From NCBI GenBank assembly GCA_973895155.1, contig OZ316895.1, positions 18,042,001 through 18,106,000 on the forward strand: 64,000 nt of DNA. Reading direction: 5' to 3'. Positions within the stretch are counted from its first letter, which is position 1. Each line of letters starts with the position of its first letter. Of the stretch, positions 45,019-56,020 are shown piece by piece. The position numbers were made by a program, and so were the translations under genes. The notes beneath the pieces were generated by a model. That model was given only the letters and a program-made list of their open reading frames with translations. It did not search any database and was not told the DNA's origin. Source of the DNA: Marsupella aquatica. Taxonomy: Eukaryota; Marchantiophyta.

Positions 45019-47009
45019 GTGGATGAGATGGACAGACACAATCCAGAGCCAAGGCAGGAAGGGGAGCCGACCACCAATTCAAAACCGAATAGACCGGCAA
45101 GGGGACAATCTATGGACACCAAGGACGGGACCGACTCGGCTAGTCCAGCCGAGATTCCAGTTTATGGAGGTATGAGATTAGAGAGACTGGAAGCCGAACT
45201 GGACCCGAATTTGAAGAAGCAGATTAATATGATCCAAGCATGGCAATATCGGAAGCTCAACTTAGGAGAGGGAAGAGAACTGAACTTAGGGAGAAACCTA
45301 GCACCTGAGCTCGAGAAAGAGATCAGTGACTTATTGATTGAATTTCAGGATGTGTTTGCACGGAGTCACCAAGATCTAAAGGGAGTAGATCCAACACTAG
45401 GGGAACATCGAATTGATCTCATGTTAGGAGCCAAATCATTTTGACAACCAATTCGAAGGATGAACCCAAAATATTCCCTGCTGGTCAAAACAGAAATCGA
45501 CAAACTAGTGGAAGCTGGATTCATCACTCCAGTCCTGCATTCAGACTGGGTGTCTCCAATTGTGATAGTTCCCAAGAAAGCTGGACCCGATGGTAAACCC
45601 AAGATCCGGGTTTGTCAGGATTACAGGAAGCTAAATGAAGCAACATTAAAAGACCATTTTCCTTTACCGTTTACTGATATGGTACTAGACATGGTAGCCA
45701 GTCATGAACTATATTCATTCATGGATGGATACTCTGGTTATAACCAAATCAGGATTCGGCAGGAAGACCAAATCAAGACGACCTTCATCACGGAATGGGG
45801 ATCTATGTCTTCAATCGTATGTCGTTTGGACTTTGCAACGCACCAGCTATGTTCCAACGATTAATGGTGAACATTTTTCATGATTACTTGAGAAAGTTCA
45901 TGGAAATCTTCATTGATGACTTTGCAGTATTCGGGAAGGCATCGAAACATGCTAAATACCTCAGGAAAACCTTCATGAGATGTAGAGAGGTGGGTCTCAA
46001 GTTACACCCAGATAAATGTTTTTTTGCAGTAACCGAGGGGGTGCTACTAGGTCACAAGGTATCAAGGAAGGGCATTGAGATTGACAAAGGTAAGCTAGCA
46101 GTATGGCTAGATATCATGCAACCTAAGAACATAAAGGATGTAAGATCCTTCTTGGGATGCATTGGTTACTATCGCCAGTTCATCAAGGATTTTGCCAAGC
46201 TAGCTTTACCATTAACCAACATGCTCAAGGCAGGAGCAGACTTCGAACCCACACCCGAACGAGTCACAGCGGTGGTAGAATTGAAGCAGATGTTAGTAGA
46301 GGCCCCAGTCATGATAGCACCGGACTGGAACAAAGATTTTCATGTTTTTGTAGATGTCTCGGGCTTCTGTATTGGCTCAGTACTAAGTCAGTTGGATGAG
46401 AAAGGAAGGGACCATCCCATATACTTCGCAAGCCGTCAGCTTGCCGATGCCGAACGGAACTACTCTACCACGGAAAGAGAAGCATTAGGAGTCATTTATT
46501 CTTGTAAAAAGTTTAGGCATTATTTACTAGGGTACAAGGTAATCTTTCATACTGATCATGAAAGTTTGAAGTACCTAGTCAATAAGCCGGACCTTACAGG
46601 CAGAGTAGCAAGATGGATTTTGCTATTACAGGAGTTTGACTATGAGCTGAGGATCAAGCCGGGAAAGTTACATGCCAATGCCGACTTCTTTTCAAGGATC
46701 ACAGGTAAACCTGCCACGGATTGCATCGATGATCGATTCCCCGACGAGGAGCTATTCGTTGTGGAAATAGCTGGTACATGGTACCCTGAGATTTTACAAT
46801 TTCTCAGCACTTCCAGATTACAGCCAGGATTAAGCCGAGAGCAAGCCGCAGTCTTTGTGCGGAAGGTCAGACAGTATCAGTGCATTAAAGGCATACTGCA
46901 CAAGCATGGAATCAACGGCACGATTCAAAGGTGTTTAGAAAAGAGAGAGGTAAAACGAGTCCTACGGGCCATGCATGGAGAGGAGGCCGGAGGACATTTT
47001 GCCCAGTAA
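45019..47009 (+). pseudogene. Reverse transcriptase and RNase H of element A
   Basis: RT N-terminus: LGEHRIDLMLGAKSF, then TGA 45442 where B has Arg (CGA to TGA), then SDWVSPIVIVPKKAGPDGKP and VCQDYRKLNEAT. A frame change near 45800 precedes FNRMSFGLCNAPAMFQRLM and the catalytic FIDDFAVFG (45909-45935). The connection is VRSFLGCIGYYRQFIKDFA. RNase H: FVDVSGFCIGSVLSQL, YFASRQLADAERNYS, HTDHESLKYLVNKP. The frame ends at 47009 after GGHFAQ; integrase continues in another frame. It is therefore non-autonomous despite high conservation of motifs. Confidence 0.92.
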
Positions 47010-48088
47010 CCACGTCTAAGAAGATATTAAATGCCGGTTACTGGTGGCCCACCTTGCACAAAGATGTCTATCAGTTTATCAAACAATGCGATCCTTGTCA
47101 ACGAGCGGGAGGACCAAGGGCGTCCACCAGACATCCACTGCACCCTATTCTACCTCTGGCACCATTCGAGAAGTGGGGTATTGATTACATTGGACCTCTG
47201 AAACCACTGACCCACCCTCGACGGAACAAGTACATAATCCTGGCTACGGATTATGCAACTAAATGGGTAGAGGCCAGACCAACAACGAAGGATGATGCAA
47301 TTACTACGGCTAGATTCATGTATGAGCAGATCTTCACCAGGTATGGAGCACCCCTAGAATTAGTTAGTGATAGAGGAACCCATTTTTTGAATGATATAAT
47401 TAGTCATTTAAATGAGCAGTATTTAGTTAAACATAGGCCTACTACTCCCTACCATCCAAAGGCAAACGGGTTGACAGAACGAGCAAACGGAATTATAGGA
47501 AAGATATTGAACAAGACAGTAGCTCAGAACAAACTCGATTGGGATGATAAATTGTTTGCTGCTGTTTTTGCTTACAATCTTGCCTATAAATCCACTACCG
47601 GTCATACACCCTTCTTCTTAACCTTTGGACAAGAAGCCCTGGTACCCATGCAACTTGAGATACCGACATTTCAAGTTACAATTGAGGAAAGAGCCTCAGC
47701 GGAGGAGAGCCTAAAGGAACGAGAATATAGGTTAGAAGCTTTAGAGGAGGCGAGAATGATTTCAGCCGAGAGAGTAGAATATAGACAGAATATCATGAAG
47801 CAGCAGTATGATAAAAAGTTAAAAGTAGTTAGTATTCATACCGGTAATCTTGTGCTACTTTATGACAGTAGGTATAGTAGGTTTCCTGGAAAGCTTTACA
47901 CTCGCTGGTTAGGACCCTTTAGAGTAACCATGATGTTCCCCAATGGCTCCGTACAATTGGCCAACATTACGGGAGAGGTATATCCAGTTCGCATCCATTA
48001 TGACCGCCTCAAGAAATACTATATGGACGAAGATGAAGTTGTTCGCGAGGATGCTTCACAATTAAGTGGGGAGCTATGTGATGCCTAG
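46931..48088 (+). CDS. Integrase of element A
   Basis: The zinc-binding HHCC domain ends AGYWWPTLHKDVYQF and CDPCQRAGG. The catalytic core has WGIDYIGPL (Asp), LELVSDRGTHF (Asp) and KANGLTERANGIIGKIL (Glu). The C-terminal region TGNLVLLYDSRYSRFPGKL and RIHYDRLKKYYMDEDE ends at TAG 48088, inside the first bases of the 3' LTR. No chromodomain. The domain is open, but it joins RNase H only after a frame change near 47000, so it would not be made as part of a normal Pol. Confidence 0.92.
   Translation: MFRKERGKTSPTGHAWRGGRRTFCPVTTSKKILNAGYWWPTLHKDVYQFIKQCDPCQRAGGPRASTRHPLHPILPLAPFEKWGIDYIGPLKPLTHPRRNKYIILATDYATKWVEARPTTKDDAITTARFMYEQIFTRYGAPLELVSDRGTHFLNDIISHLNEQYLVKHRPTTPYHPKANGLTERANGIIGKILNKTVAQNKLDWDDKLFAAVFAYNLAYKSTTGHTPFFLTFGQEALVPMQLEIPTFQVTIEERASAEESLKEREYRLEALEEARMISAERVEYRQNIMKQQYDKKLKVVSIHTGNLVLLYDSRYSRFPGKLYTRWLGPFRVTMMFPNGSVQLANITGEVYPVRIHYDRLKKYYMDEDEVVREDASQLSGELCDA
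48064..48073 (+). other. Polypurine tract of element A
   Basis: AAGTGGGGAG plus CTA lies immediately before the 3' LTR. It overlaps the last integrase codons and has the same layout as in element B. Confidence 0.85.
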
Positions 48089-51000
48089 ACAGGAATCACT
48101 CGGCCAGTTAAGTGGGTAAAGCAGGAAGGCACCCTAGGAACACCTTAGTATAGGGACAAAACAAGGAAAATATAAACCATTAGGGGCAACCATGGAACCC
48201 GGGCCGAGGCCGGAGGTAAGGACGCTGAGGGTGAAAACTCGATTAGGGTCAGGGCGCGTTAAGCGTCGGCGGCTAGGAAGGATCAACGGGAAGAAGAACC
48301 GGCAGAGGAGAGGGGTAAGGAGCGCTTGCAGGAGATGGTGGCTCATTTGCGAGCACGAACTAGGCAGACGACTACGGGAGGCCAACTACTGTCAGCTGCT
48401 TAGGCAAGCACTCGGGGAGAGAGTAGATACCGACGATCGACCTAAGGAGGGTATGAGCAACGTCAATCAAGCGGCACATTTCTGGGGATGCCTGTTCGAA
48501 CGGGCAACTGAGTACATCAAGACTTACGAGGACGAGGAATCAGAAAGGGCAGCTCGAGAACGGCAGGAGCTCGCTCGATTGTGGGAGCTGCAGAAGATGG
48601 CTTTCTTAGGAGGCAAACTCATCAAGGACGAGTTCCTGTGGACGCCTACTTCCAATCAACTCGACGATCTTCTGTTTTGCAAAGACAGCGTCGTCGGCAT
48701 CCGAGAGGCCATCAAGAACTGCAACGACATACACTGGGAATTAAAGGGTAGCACGGAAAGGTGGACCCAGGCAACGGTGCTAGGAGAAACCTCCACAACA
48801 GCAGAGATGAAGAGGAAGGGAGCCGTCAACGATGAAGCCACCCCGGCAAAAAGAACAAGGTCGGCGGCACCAAAGAAGCCAGCCGAGCAGCAGAGCAGGA
48901 GGCAGGGAGAAGCCGAAGAGGAGGAGGTCGATCCCATCAAGGCCATTCCAACTAGGGATGACACCTGGAAGGGCTGGGCGGCAACCCTACCAGTGGAGGT
49001 GCAACTACATTTTGCATGGGAGGAGGATGCATGCTTCACGGCCATGCAGACCAAGAAGTACCAAGGCTTCATGGCCGGATCCGGCTTAGAGGCCTTTGTA
49101 AGATTACCATGGCTGAAGCCGGAGGTACCGGAGTCAGACCTATTAGAATTCGTGGGGTCATGGGAACCCGAGACCAATTGCACGAGGATATATGGGAAGG
49201 ATTTCTATCTTACTCCCAAGGTAATTGCCGAAGTGTTTGGCTTGCCGATAGGCAATAAGACCAAATTTGATACCAGGAAGACCTTACCTGACAAGGAGTT
49301 CCGGTCGTTCCCCGGGCCATCAACGAAGAATGGCTTCTTCCGGGACACCTGCACCAACCCGCACATAGGAGAGATGATCGACTTCTTGCGGGTGACCATG
49401 CATTGTAACTTGCCGAGGGCAGAGATCGGCAAGGCACAGGTCTATCTGGCAGAAAGGCCAGACCCAAGCCGGGACTACAACGGGTACCTCCTCAACCAAT
49501 TGAAGAAGATCTTAAAGGAGGAGCAACAGGTAATCGGCATGGGGAGCGTGTCGCGGCTTGGCTATCACATGCCGCTGTTGTGCCGGTATGCTAGAGGTCA
49601 GACTTTTGCCCCGGTACTTCCCCTGCAGGTAAGGGCACCCGAGGAAGCTCCAACGCCGAGGCCGTTGGCTGAGAAGCCTCAACCACCTGTTAGCCCTACG
49701 ATCGAGCAGGTGTTTAGGCCCAGGAAGGAGGACTTGCCGATGCAGCAACCAGGCATGCAGAGTCTGCTGAAACTACTGGAGAACGAAAAGAAATCGGCAT
49801 CGGCAACAACAACGGCAACGGCAACAATGCAGGACACTACTACAGAGGTAGGCCTACACCGGCTCACAAGAGAAAACCCCTTTGCTGGAGACAAGGAGAG
49901 AATCAGGCCGGAATCCAAGCCCGGTGTTCGAATGTACGTGGGAATCTCAAGCTCCGAATCTGAGGCAGAATTGCCTGAAGCTCCTACCGACGAAGAGGAG
50001 AGGGAGAAGCCGGACGGCCAAGAAGTAGAGGAGGCAGTGGAGGACTGCAACCATGATAATTCCGGCTATGGGTCGGACCATCACGTCCCAGGAGTAAGGA
50101 CCTGTGGCCGGTTTGTCCCCACACTTCCAAGGGTAGTGCGAGGGGACCCCAACCAGCAGAGTAGCCCTGAGTCTCCCCCACCAGATGTTGCTCCCCCGAG
50201 CTTCGACGGCATAAAACAGACGGTGCAGGAATTTCAGGAGCGAATCAAGCAGGAAGAGGAGGCAGCCCTGGCTAGGGAAAAGGATTTACCAGGAGGAGAT
50301 TGGCCGGAGGACATCAGGCGGCTAGCCAAAAAAGGAAGCAAACCTCTAGCCACGATTGAAGAGATCCGCAAGATGGCTTGGGAGCAGAGGCCGCGATGGG
50401 CGATGCCGATTACTTCTACTTACTCCACCTACGCTAAGAATAGAGCCATGGAGTATGGTGAGATGTGTGGGGAACTTGCGCTCGGCATCTTTGGAGAGGA
50501 GTTGGAGGTAGGACCCTTTTTCCATAGGGAGCAGTTGGAGAAGCACCAATTAGAAGAAGCGGTGGCTTTAGAGAGAAGCAAGAAGGACGAGGTCATTCGG
50601 CGGCTTAGGAGGATGGAAGCCGAGATTGAAGATCTAAGGGCGGCCAAGAAAGCCCAAGATGAACTGCGGATTAAACGACATGAGCTGAACATCATGCAGG
50701 GGCAGTTGGACACCGCGCAGGCTGATAATCAGAATATCAAGGATAAACTGACTCAGACGCAGGGAGAGTTGGCCGACACGATCAAAGAGAGGGAGAAGTG
50801 GAAGCAAGAGCTGAAGAATACAGAGGAGGCCCACATAACAGCCTACAGCCGGGCCATGGCGGAGACCCAAAGAAAGGAATGGGCGTTGAAGGGGGAGCTC
50901 GAGAAAATCCGCGGAGCCCTTGAGCAGAAGGAGGCCGAGTTAGCGAAATCCTATCAAGGGATTATGGCGCTACAGCAGGAGCTTGCGTCCCTGACGGCCA

Positions 51001-52739
51001 GCTTCAAGGCCGACCTAAGGGAGAAGGACGAGATGCTCGAACAGACTTACGCCAAGATGAACCAGATGGAGTCTGTCATCATTGTAGAGCTCGACAAGGA
51101 GCTAAGAGCAACCCAGGAGGAGAGGACTACCTTGAAACAAGAACGGGAGGAAGCCCAGAAGGAACTAGAGGAGGCACGCAAGGACCTGGATGAGACCCAG
51201 GAGGAGTTGGAGGAAATCACGAGGAAGATGGAGAACCTCCAGCGGCGGGCCGACAACCAAACGGAGCGGCTGAAGAAACAAGCCGCAGTATTTAAGTGCT
51301 TGTCTTCATCAGGCCCAACTCCAATTGGGGCAACCAAGTTACCAGGAGTGGTACTGGCCGAAGAAAAAGCCGCGCCACCTGCACCAGTGCCGGAAGTAAG
51401 TGGGAAGGGGAAGGGACCAGCTGCCGAACCAGAAAAGAAGAAGAAGCGGAAACCTTCAGGGTCAAGGAGTAATCCGACTCCACAAGCCGTGGTGACCAAG
51501 GAGGTAGAACCAGCACCATCCTCCGACATGAATACGGCAATAGATCCCGCTATCATCACAGGTGGGGGTGGTGCGGCCCAAGCCGAACTACTCAGTAATG
51601 AGGCCGGTATCCCAGATCCGCCTCTTGAGCAGGCCGGGGAGACCCAAGCCGTGGCTGAGGCCGTAACCGGTTCCCGAGCCGATGCCGACGCCGATGGTGG
51701 ACCCAGTCAGGCCGATGGAGAGTTGACTCAGTCAAGGGCAGGTAATCTGTCAGAGAATGAACCTACGGCAGTGGCTGAGGAGGAAGCGTTGGGGGCGTCC
51801 ATTAAGGATCCACCACCGGTGTCGTGACGGTGCAAGGGCGCCGTTCCTTTTAGGGAGGGCGGACGTGGAGGGAGGAGGCGTGAGTGGGCAGGGCGGGCGC
51901 TGATCTCCAAGTTTAGGATTAGGATCAGGACCAGGAGCGGCCCTGACACTTAGCTTAGTGGGATTGCGGTTCCACTAGTAGGAGCAACACTTGTGCTCCT
52001 GCCTTGCTGTACATAGGTAGATTCGGGCAAGTAGATTACTGTTAAGTAGATTAGGCTTACGATGCAAAGAATGGCGGATCCACTACCAGGATAAGTACCT
52101 GGGCAGCGGGGAGCTCAGGGCCTCTTCTTTAGCAAGTTTTTAGTTTGCACCAGCCGGGCTGGGATCAAGTAGTACGAGAAGCTCTCGGTTAGTCATACAG
52201 TGACCCTTGTGTATATTCATGTTTCCTCATGCCTAAGAGCTGAATAGAGTTGGCCTCACGGCTTAGTTCGCAGAACTTGTGTATGAGATGTACTGTTTGT
52301 ATGGCAAGTGCATGGTATGACTCAGTCAGAATGAGTCATTTTGCTATTTGTGTGTCGCATTAACTTGTGTGACGAGTGCCCACATCAACCAAAAGGAAGG
52401 AAAGTAAGCAGGGGAGTGAGAGTTGGATGTGTCGAGCTGAGAGAGGTCTTAGCGGCTTAACCAAGCCTATTGGGGATCATTCCGGCGGCGGAATCCAAAC
52501 ATACCTAACAAGACGGAGGGGAAGACAGGGGAAGGCCTAGATTAGGCCGGCTACGTATCTCATGACCCGATGAAGGATCTGTCCAGTATATGTGTGTAAA
52601 ATGTTAATAGTAGTAGTAGAAGGTTAGCAGCGTCCCATGCCGCTAAGCCGCGGAAACGGCCTCGCCAAGCGCGAAACCTGTGGGAATCGGCTTGAGCTGG
52701 GGGGTTTCTTGGGTTTAGGGAGCCATGGCACGCACCACA
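48077..52739 (+). mobile_element. 3' LTR of element A (4,663 bp)
   Basis: The same length as the 5' LTR with no indels. About 34 substitutions by eye; roughly 27 lie in the long frame, 15 of them changing an amino acid. It is followed by AGGTC and then copia integrase sequence. Confidence 0.97.
48192..51827 (+). CDS. LTR-borne coiled-coil protein, 1,211 codons (3' LTR copy)
   Basis: Same length and layout as the 5' LTR copy; the conserved start is ATG 48453. There are fifteen amino-acid differences from the other copy (for example E34G in the non-conserved leader, a Thr/Met change near residue 135 and Met/Thr near 390), and no stop or indel. About 12 differences are silent. Being in the 3' LTR, transcripts from its own promoter would run into flanking copia sequence. 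It shares the unknown function of the family. Confidence 0.85.
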   Translation: MEPGPRPEVRTLRVKTRLGSGRVKRRRLGRINGKKNRQRRGVRSACRRWWLICEHELGRRLREANYCQLLRQALGERVDTDDRPKEGMSNVNQAAHFWGCLFERATEYIKTYEDEESERAARERQELARLWELQKMAFLGGKLIKDEFLWTPTSNQLDDLLFCKDSVVGIREAIKNCNDIHWELKGSTERWTQATVLGETSTTAEMKRKGAVNDEATPAKRTRSAAPKKPAEQQSRRQGEAEEEEVDPIKAIPTRDDTWKGWAATLPVEVQLHFAWEEDACFTAMQTKKYQGFMAGSGLEAFVRLPWLKPEVPESDLLEFVGSWEPETNCTRIYGKDFYLTPKVIAEVFGLPIGNKTKFDTRKTLPDKEFRSFPGPSTKNGFFRDTCTNPHIGEMIDFLRVTMHCNLPRAEIGKAQVYLAERPDPSRDYNGYLLNQLKKILKEEQQVIGMGSVSRLGYHMPLLCRYARGQTFAPVLPLQVRAPEEAPTPRPLAEKPQPPVSPTIEQVFRPRKEDLPMQQPGMQSLLKLLENEKKSASATTTATATMQDTTTEVGLHRLTRENPFAGDKERIRPESKPGVRMYVGISSSESEAELPEAPTDEEEREKPDGQEVEEAVEDCNHDNSGYGSDHHVPGVRTCGRFVPTLPRVVRGDPNQQSSPESPPPDVAPPSFDGIKQTVQEFQERIKQEEEAALAREKDLPGGDWPEDIRRLAKKGSKPLATIEEIRKMAWEQRPRWAMPITSTYSTYAKNRAMEYGEMCGELALGIFGEELEVGPFFHREQLEKHQLEEAVALERSKKDEVIRRLRRMEAEIEDLRAAKKAQDELRIKRHELNIMQGQLDTAQADNQNIKDKLTQTQGELADTIKEREKWKQELKNTEEAHITAYSRAMAETQRKEWALKGELEKIRGALEQKEAELAKSYQGIMALQQELASLTASFKADLREKDEMLEQTYAKMNQMESVIIVELDKELRATQEERTTLKQEREEAQKELEEARKDLDETQEELEEITRKMENLQRRADNQTERLKKQAAVFKCLSSSGPTPIGATKLPGVVLAEEKAAPPAPVPEVSGKGKGPAAEPEKKKKRKPSGSRSNPTPQAVVTKEVEPAPSSDMNTAIDPAIITGGGGAAQAELLSNEAGIPDPPLEQAGETQAVAEAVTGSRADADADGGPSQADGELTQSRAGNLSENEPTAVAEEEALGASIKDPPPVS

Positions 52740-52744
52740 AGGTC

Positions 52745-55700
52745 CTACATATCCTGGAAAATACCACATCAGGGAGATTAGTGCGAGAGATACTCCCCAT
52801 ATATCCCCCAGGACTCTACATCACCCGAATCTATTCATATCATGCTACAAGTACTTCACTGACTTTAACACAAATATGGCATAATCGCCTTGGACATCCT
52901 GGTACAAGTATGTACCACAATATACTTAGGGCTACCGTGGGCATACCTAAAGGCGTTCACCCATCTACTACCAGCAAACCCTGCCTCGCATGCTCACAAG
53001 GAAAAATGGTTACCTGTCCCTCACCATCCAAGACAATACATCAGATACCACAATTTTTGGAGAGAATACACGCTGATGTCTGTGGCCCCATTGACCCTCC
53101 TTCTGGCCCATTCCGATATTTCCTAGTTATCATTGATGCCTCTACTAAGTGGTCACAGGTCTCCCTGCTCTCTACCCGTAACCTGGTCTTCCCACGAATA
53201 TTATCGCACATATTGAAATTAAAATACCAATTCCCAGAGAATCCCATCAAAACCATTAGAGTTGATAACGCGGGGGAATTTACCTCCAAAACTTTCGATA
53301 CCTTTTGTGAAATTGCAGGTATCAATACAGAATATCCGGTTCCACATGTTCACTTTTAGAATGGTCTTGCAAAATCCATAATCAAATGAATACAGATGGT
53401 GGCCAGACCTCTCCTGATGCAGTCAAATTTACCAGCATCAGCTTGGGGCCATGCGGTCCTGCATGCAGCTGCCCTTATTCGACTGAGACCGTCCTCATTT
53501 AATACACAGACCCCACATTTTCTAGCATATGGATTACCACCAGACATCACACATCTACAAATTTTTGGCTGCCTGGTACTTGTCCCAATTTTAGGTCCCA
53601 AGAGAACTAAAATGGGACCTCAGAGACAGCGCGGTATCTATGTGGGCTTTGACTCACGCTCTATTATAAGATGTTTGGAACCTTCCACAGCAGATGTTTT
53701 TAAAGCACGGTTCCAAGACTGCCATTTCTTTGAAGACGATTTTCCAACCCTTACAGAAGATCCCATGAGAAATGGCAATGTACCAGTGAAAGACTTACAA
53801 TGGTTGTCTCCTCGCCTGCTTACAGAGGACCACCGAACTAAAGAAACAGATCTGGAAGTACAACGTGTTCTCCACTTACAATAGATGCTTATGAAACTTC
53901 CTGATGCATTCAACGATGCAGCCACTGTCACTCGCTCACACATCGAAGCAGCCAACATACCAGCTCGAATTTCTCGGCAGCCTACACCAGCCACTCACGC
54001 TGCACCCAAGGCCAAAAGAGGACGCCCACTGGGATCCAAGGACTCTCATCCAAGACAGTCCCGCACGAGTGTAGCTCGTCCATCTCCCACCATTACACCA
54101 ACCATAGAACCATCTTCACAAGGACCAGCCGATAATGAGGAGATCACAATTAATTACGTACATACCGGGAAGATAATGCAGCGTGATACAATCCGAATTG
54201 ATGATATCTTTGCATTCCAGATTTCCGAGGACATTATCAATACAACTCCTGATCCCCTAACCATTGCTGAGGCCCGAACTCGCCCGGATTGGCCACAATG
54301 GGAGCTAGCTATCAATTCAGAACTGGACTCCCTAATCAGACAAAAAGTTTTTGGGCCCATCATTCCTGCACCTGCCGGACTTCATCTTACAGGATACAGA
54401 TTTATTTTTGTTAGAAAATGAAATGCGAAAGGAGAAGTTATCAGACATAAAGCACGCCTAGTCGCGAAGGGCTATACCCAGATCCCCGGCCGGGACTTTG
54501 ATCAAACATATTCTCCTGTCATGGATTCCATCACATATAGATATCTTATTGCATATGCTCTTATCCACAAACTAGTAATGCATATTTTAGATGTGATTAT
54601 TGCCTATCTATATGGTACCCTTGATACCAAAATTTATATGAAGGCACCCCCCAAACTCATCAAGCGATTGACGTTTCACATTGAGGGGGAGAAAACCGGT
54701 AAACTAAGCCCAGGTCTACAACCTGGAGTACAGCAAACTTGTCCTACAGGCAATTTGACTTCAGTGACGACTGAGACTGGACCTTTAGTCCCAACCACAC
54801 AAGATGTGCTACACACATCCGCTCAGAGGAAACGAATGTCTTCCTCACAGGTTACCCCTGTTACACAAACAAAGAAAGTTAAAAGAGAACTTGCAGTTCA
54901 AGTACTTCGCTCTCTATATGGTTTAAAACAGAGTGGGTGGACCTGGTATAAACGCTTCAAAGCTGAAATGATTGCACTGAATTTTATTACTGACGATATT
55001 GCCCCTTGCCTATTTCTCAAACAGGACGGAAATGAATTCGTCATTATAGCAATTTATGTTGACGACATCAATATTTTTGGCACAGCAAAAATTACAGCTG
55101 ATACAATAGACATCCTAAAGAAGATATTCGAGATGCGGGACATAGGTAAACCCACCTATTGCTTGGGCTTACAGTTTAATCACTTGCATCATGGCATACT
55201 CATTACTCAATCTACCTATACTGAGAAAGTATTAAAACAGTTTAACATGGAGACTGCTTACCCTGTTAGCACTCCTATGGATTTGAGATCCTCAGATCCT
55301 GCAAAGGATACATTCAGGAAATGGACTGCACGAGAAGCCATTCTTGGCCCAGAAAAGCCTTACCTCTCAGCAATCGGGGCTCTCATGTACCTGGCTACAC
55401 AGTCCCGTCCTGATATCTCTTTTGCAGTCAATCTTCTTGCACGCCATAGTGCCAAACCCACTATTCGTCATTGGAATGGCGTAAAGCGAGTATTCCGTTA
55501 CCTGCAAGGAACCATAGACCTGGGACTATTCTTTCCCAAGCAGTCAGAAAATCTATTGGTGGGATATGCAGACGCAGGATACCTTTCAGACCCTGACGAT
55601 GCAAAATCCCAAACGGGATATGTTTTTCTTCAAGGAGGTACTGCTATCTCCTGGAGAAGCTGCAAACAAACATTGACAGCTACTTCGTCCAACCACGCGG

Positions 55701-56020
55701 AAATCATTGCCCTCTACGAAGCCACTAGGGAATGCATTTGGTTAAGAAACTTGATGGATCATATTCATACACACACAGGGAACTCTCGTTTGGATAAACC
55801 TACGATTATCTATGAAGATAATCGACCCTGTGTCGATCAGATAGTGCAGGGTTTTATCAAAGGCGATCGTATTAAACATATAGCACCTAAATTCTTTTAT
55901 ACACATGAGCAGCACGGCGGACAGGTCAATGTACAGTGGATTCCTAGCAAGGAAAATCGAGCAGATTTATTTACGAACCACTACCATCATCTCTCCACAG
56001 AGAACATACATATGGTATAG
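52745..56020 (+). pseudogene. Copia integrase, RT and RNase H (one frame, four stops)
   Basis: Pre-integrase zinc domain: QIWHNRLGHPGTSMYHN and KPCLACSQGK. Integrase: RIHADVCGPIDPPSG and IRVDNAGEFTSKTF. Stops are TAG 53357, TGA 53387, TAG 53882 and TGA 54419, each explainable as C to T change of CAG or CGA. RT: HKARLVAKGYTQIPGRDFDQ, a polar insert of about 75 residues (54680-54895), SLYGLKQSGWTWYKRF and YVDDINIFG (55057-55083). RNase H: GYADAGYLSDPDDAKSQTGY, ATSSNHAEIIALYEATREC and IPSKENRADLFT. Otherwise no frameshift to the end at 56020. Confidence 0.93.

Larger units (their letters stand above)
37192..52739 (+). mobile_element. Ty3/gypsy retrotransposon A (15,548 bp) with gene-bearing LTRs
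   Basis: Two 4,663-bp LTRs (TGTGATGCC to CGCACCACA) enclose PBS, gag, protease, RT, RNase H, integrase and polypurine tract. AGGTC is duplicated at 37187-37191 and 52740-52744 inside the copia element. The LTRs align without gaps at an offset of 10,885 and differ at about 34 positions by my count (about 0.7%), so the insertion is young. The integrase C-terminus has no chromodomain; lineage (Tat/Athila-like or other) is not settled. Confidence 0.97.

Noticed and set aside
52637-52744. Apparent N-terminal extension of the copia integrase frame
   Set aside because: These codons are the end of the A LTR read by chance into copia; the real copia sequence starts at the AGGTC junction.
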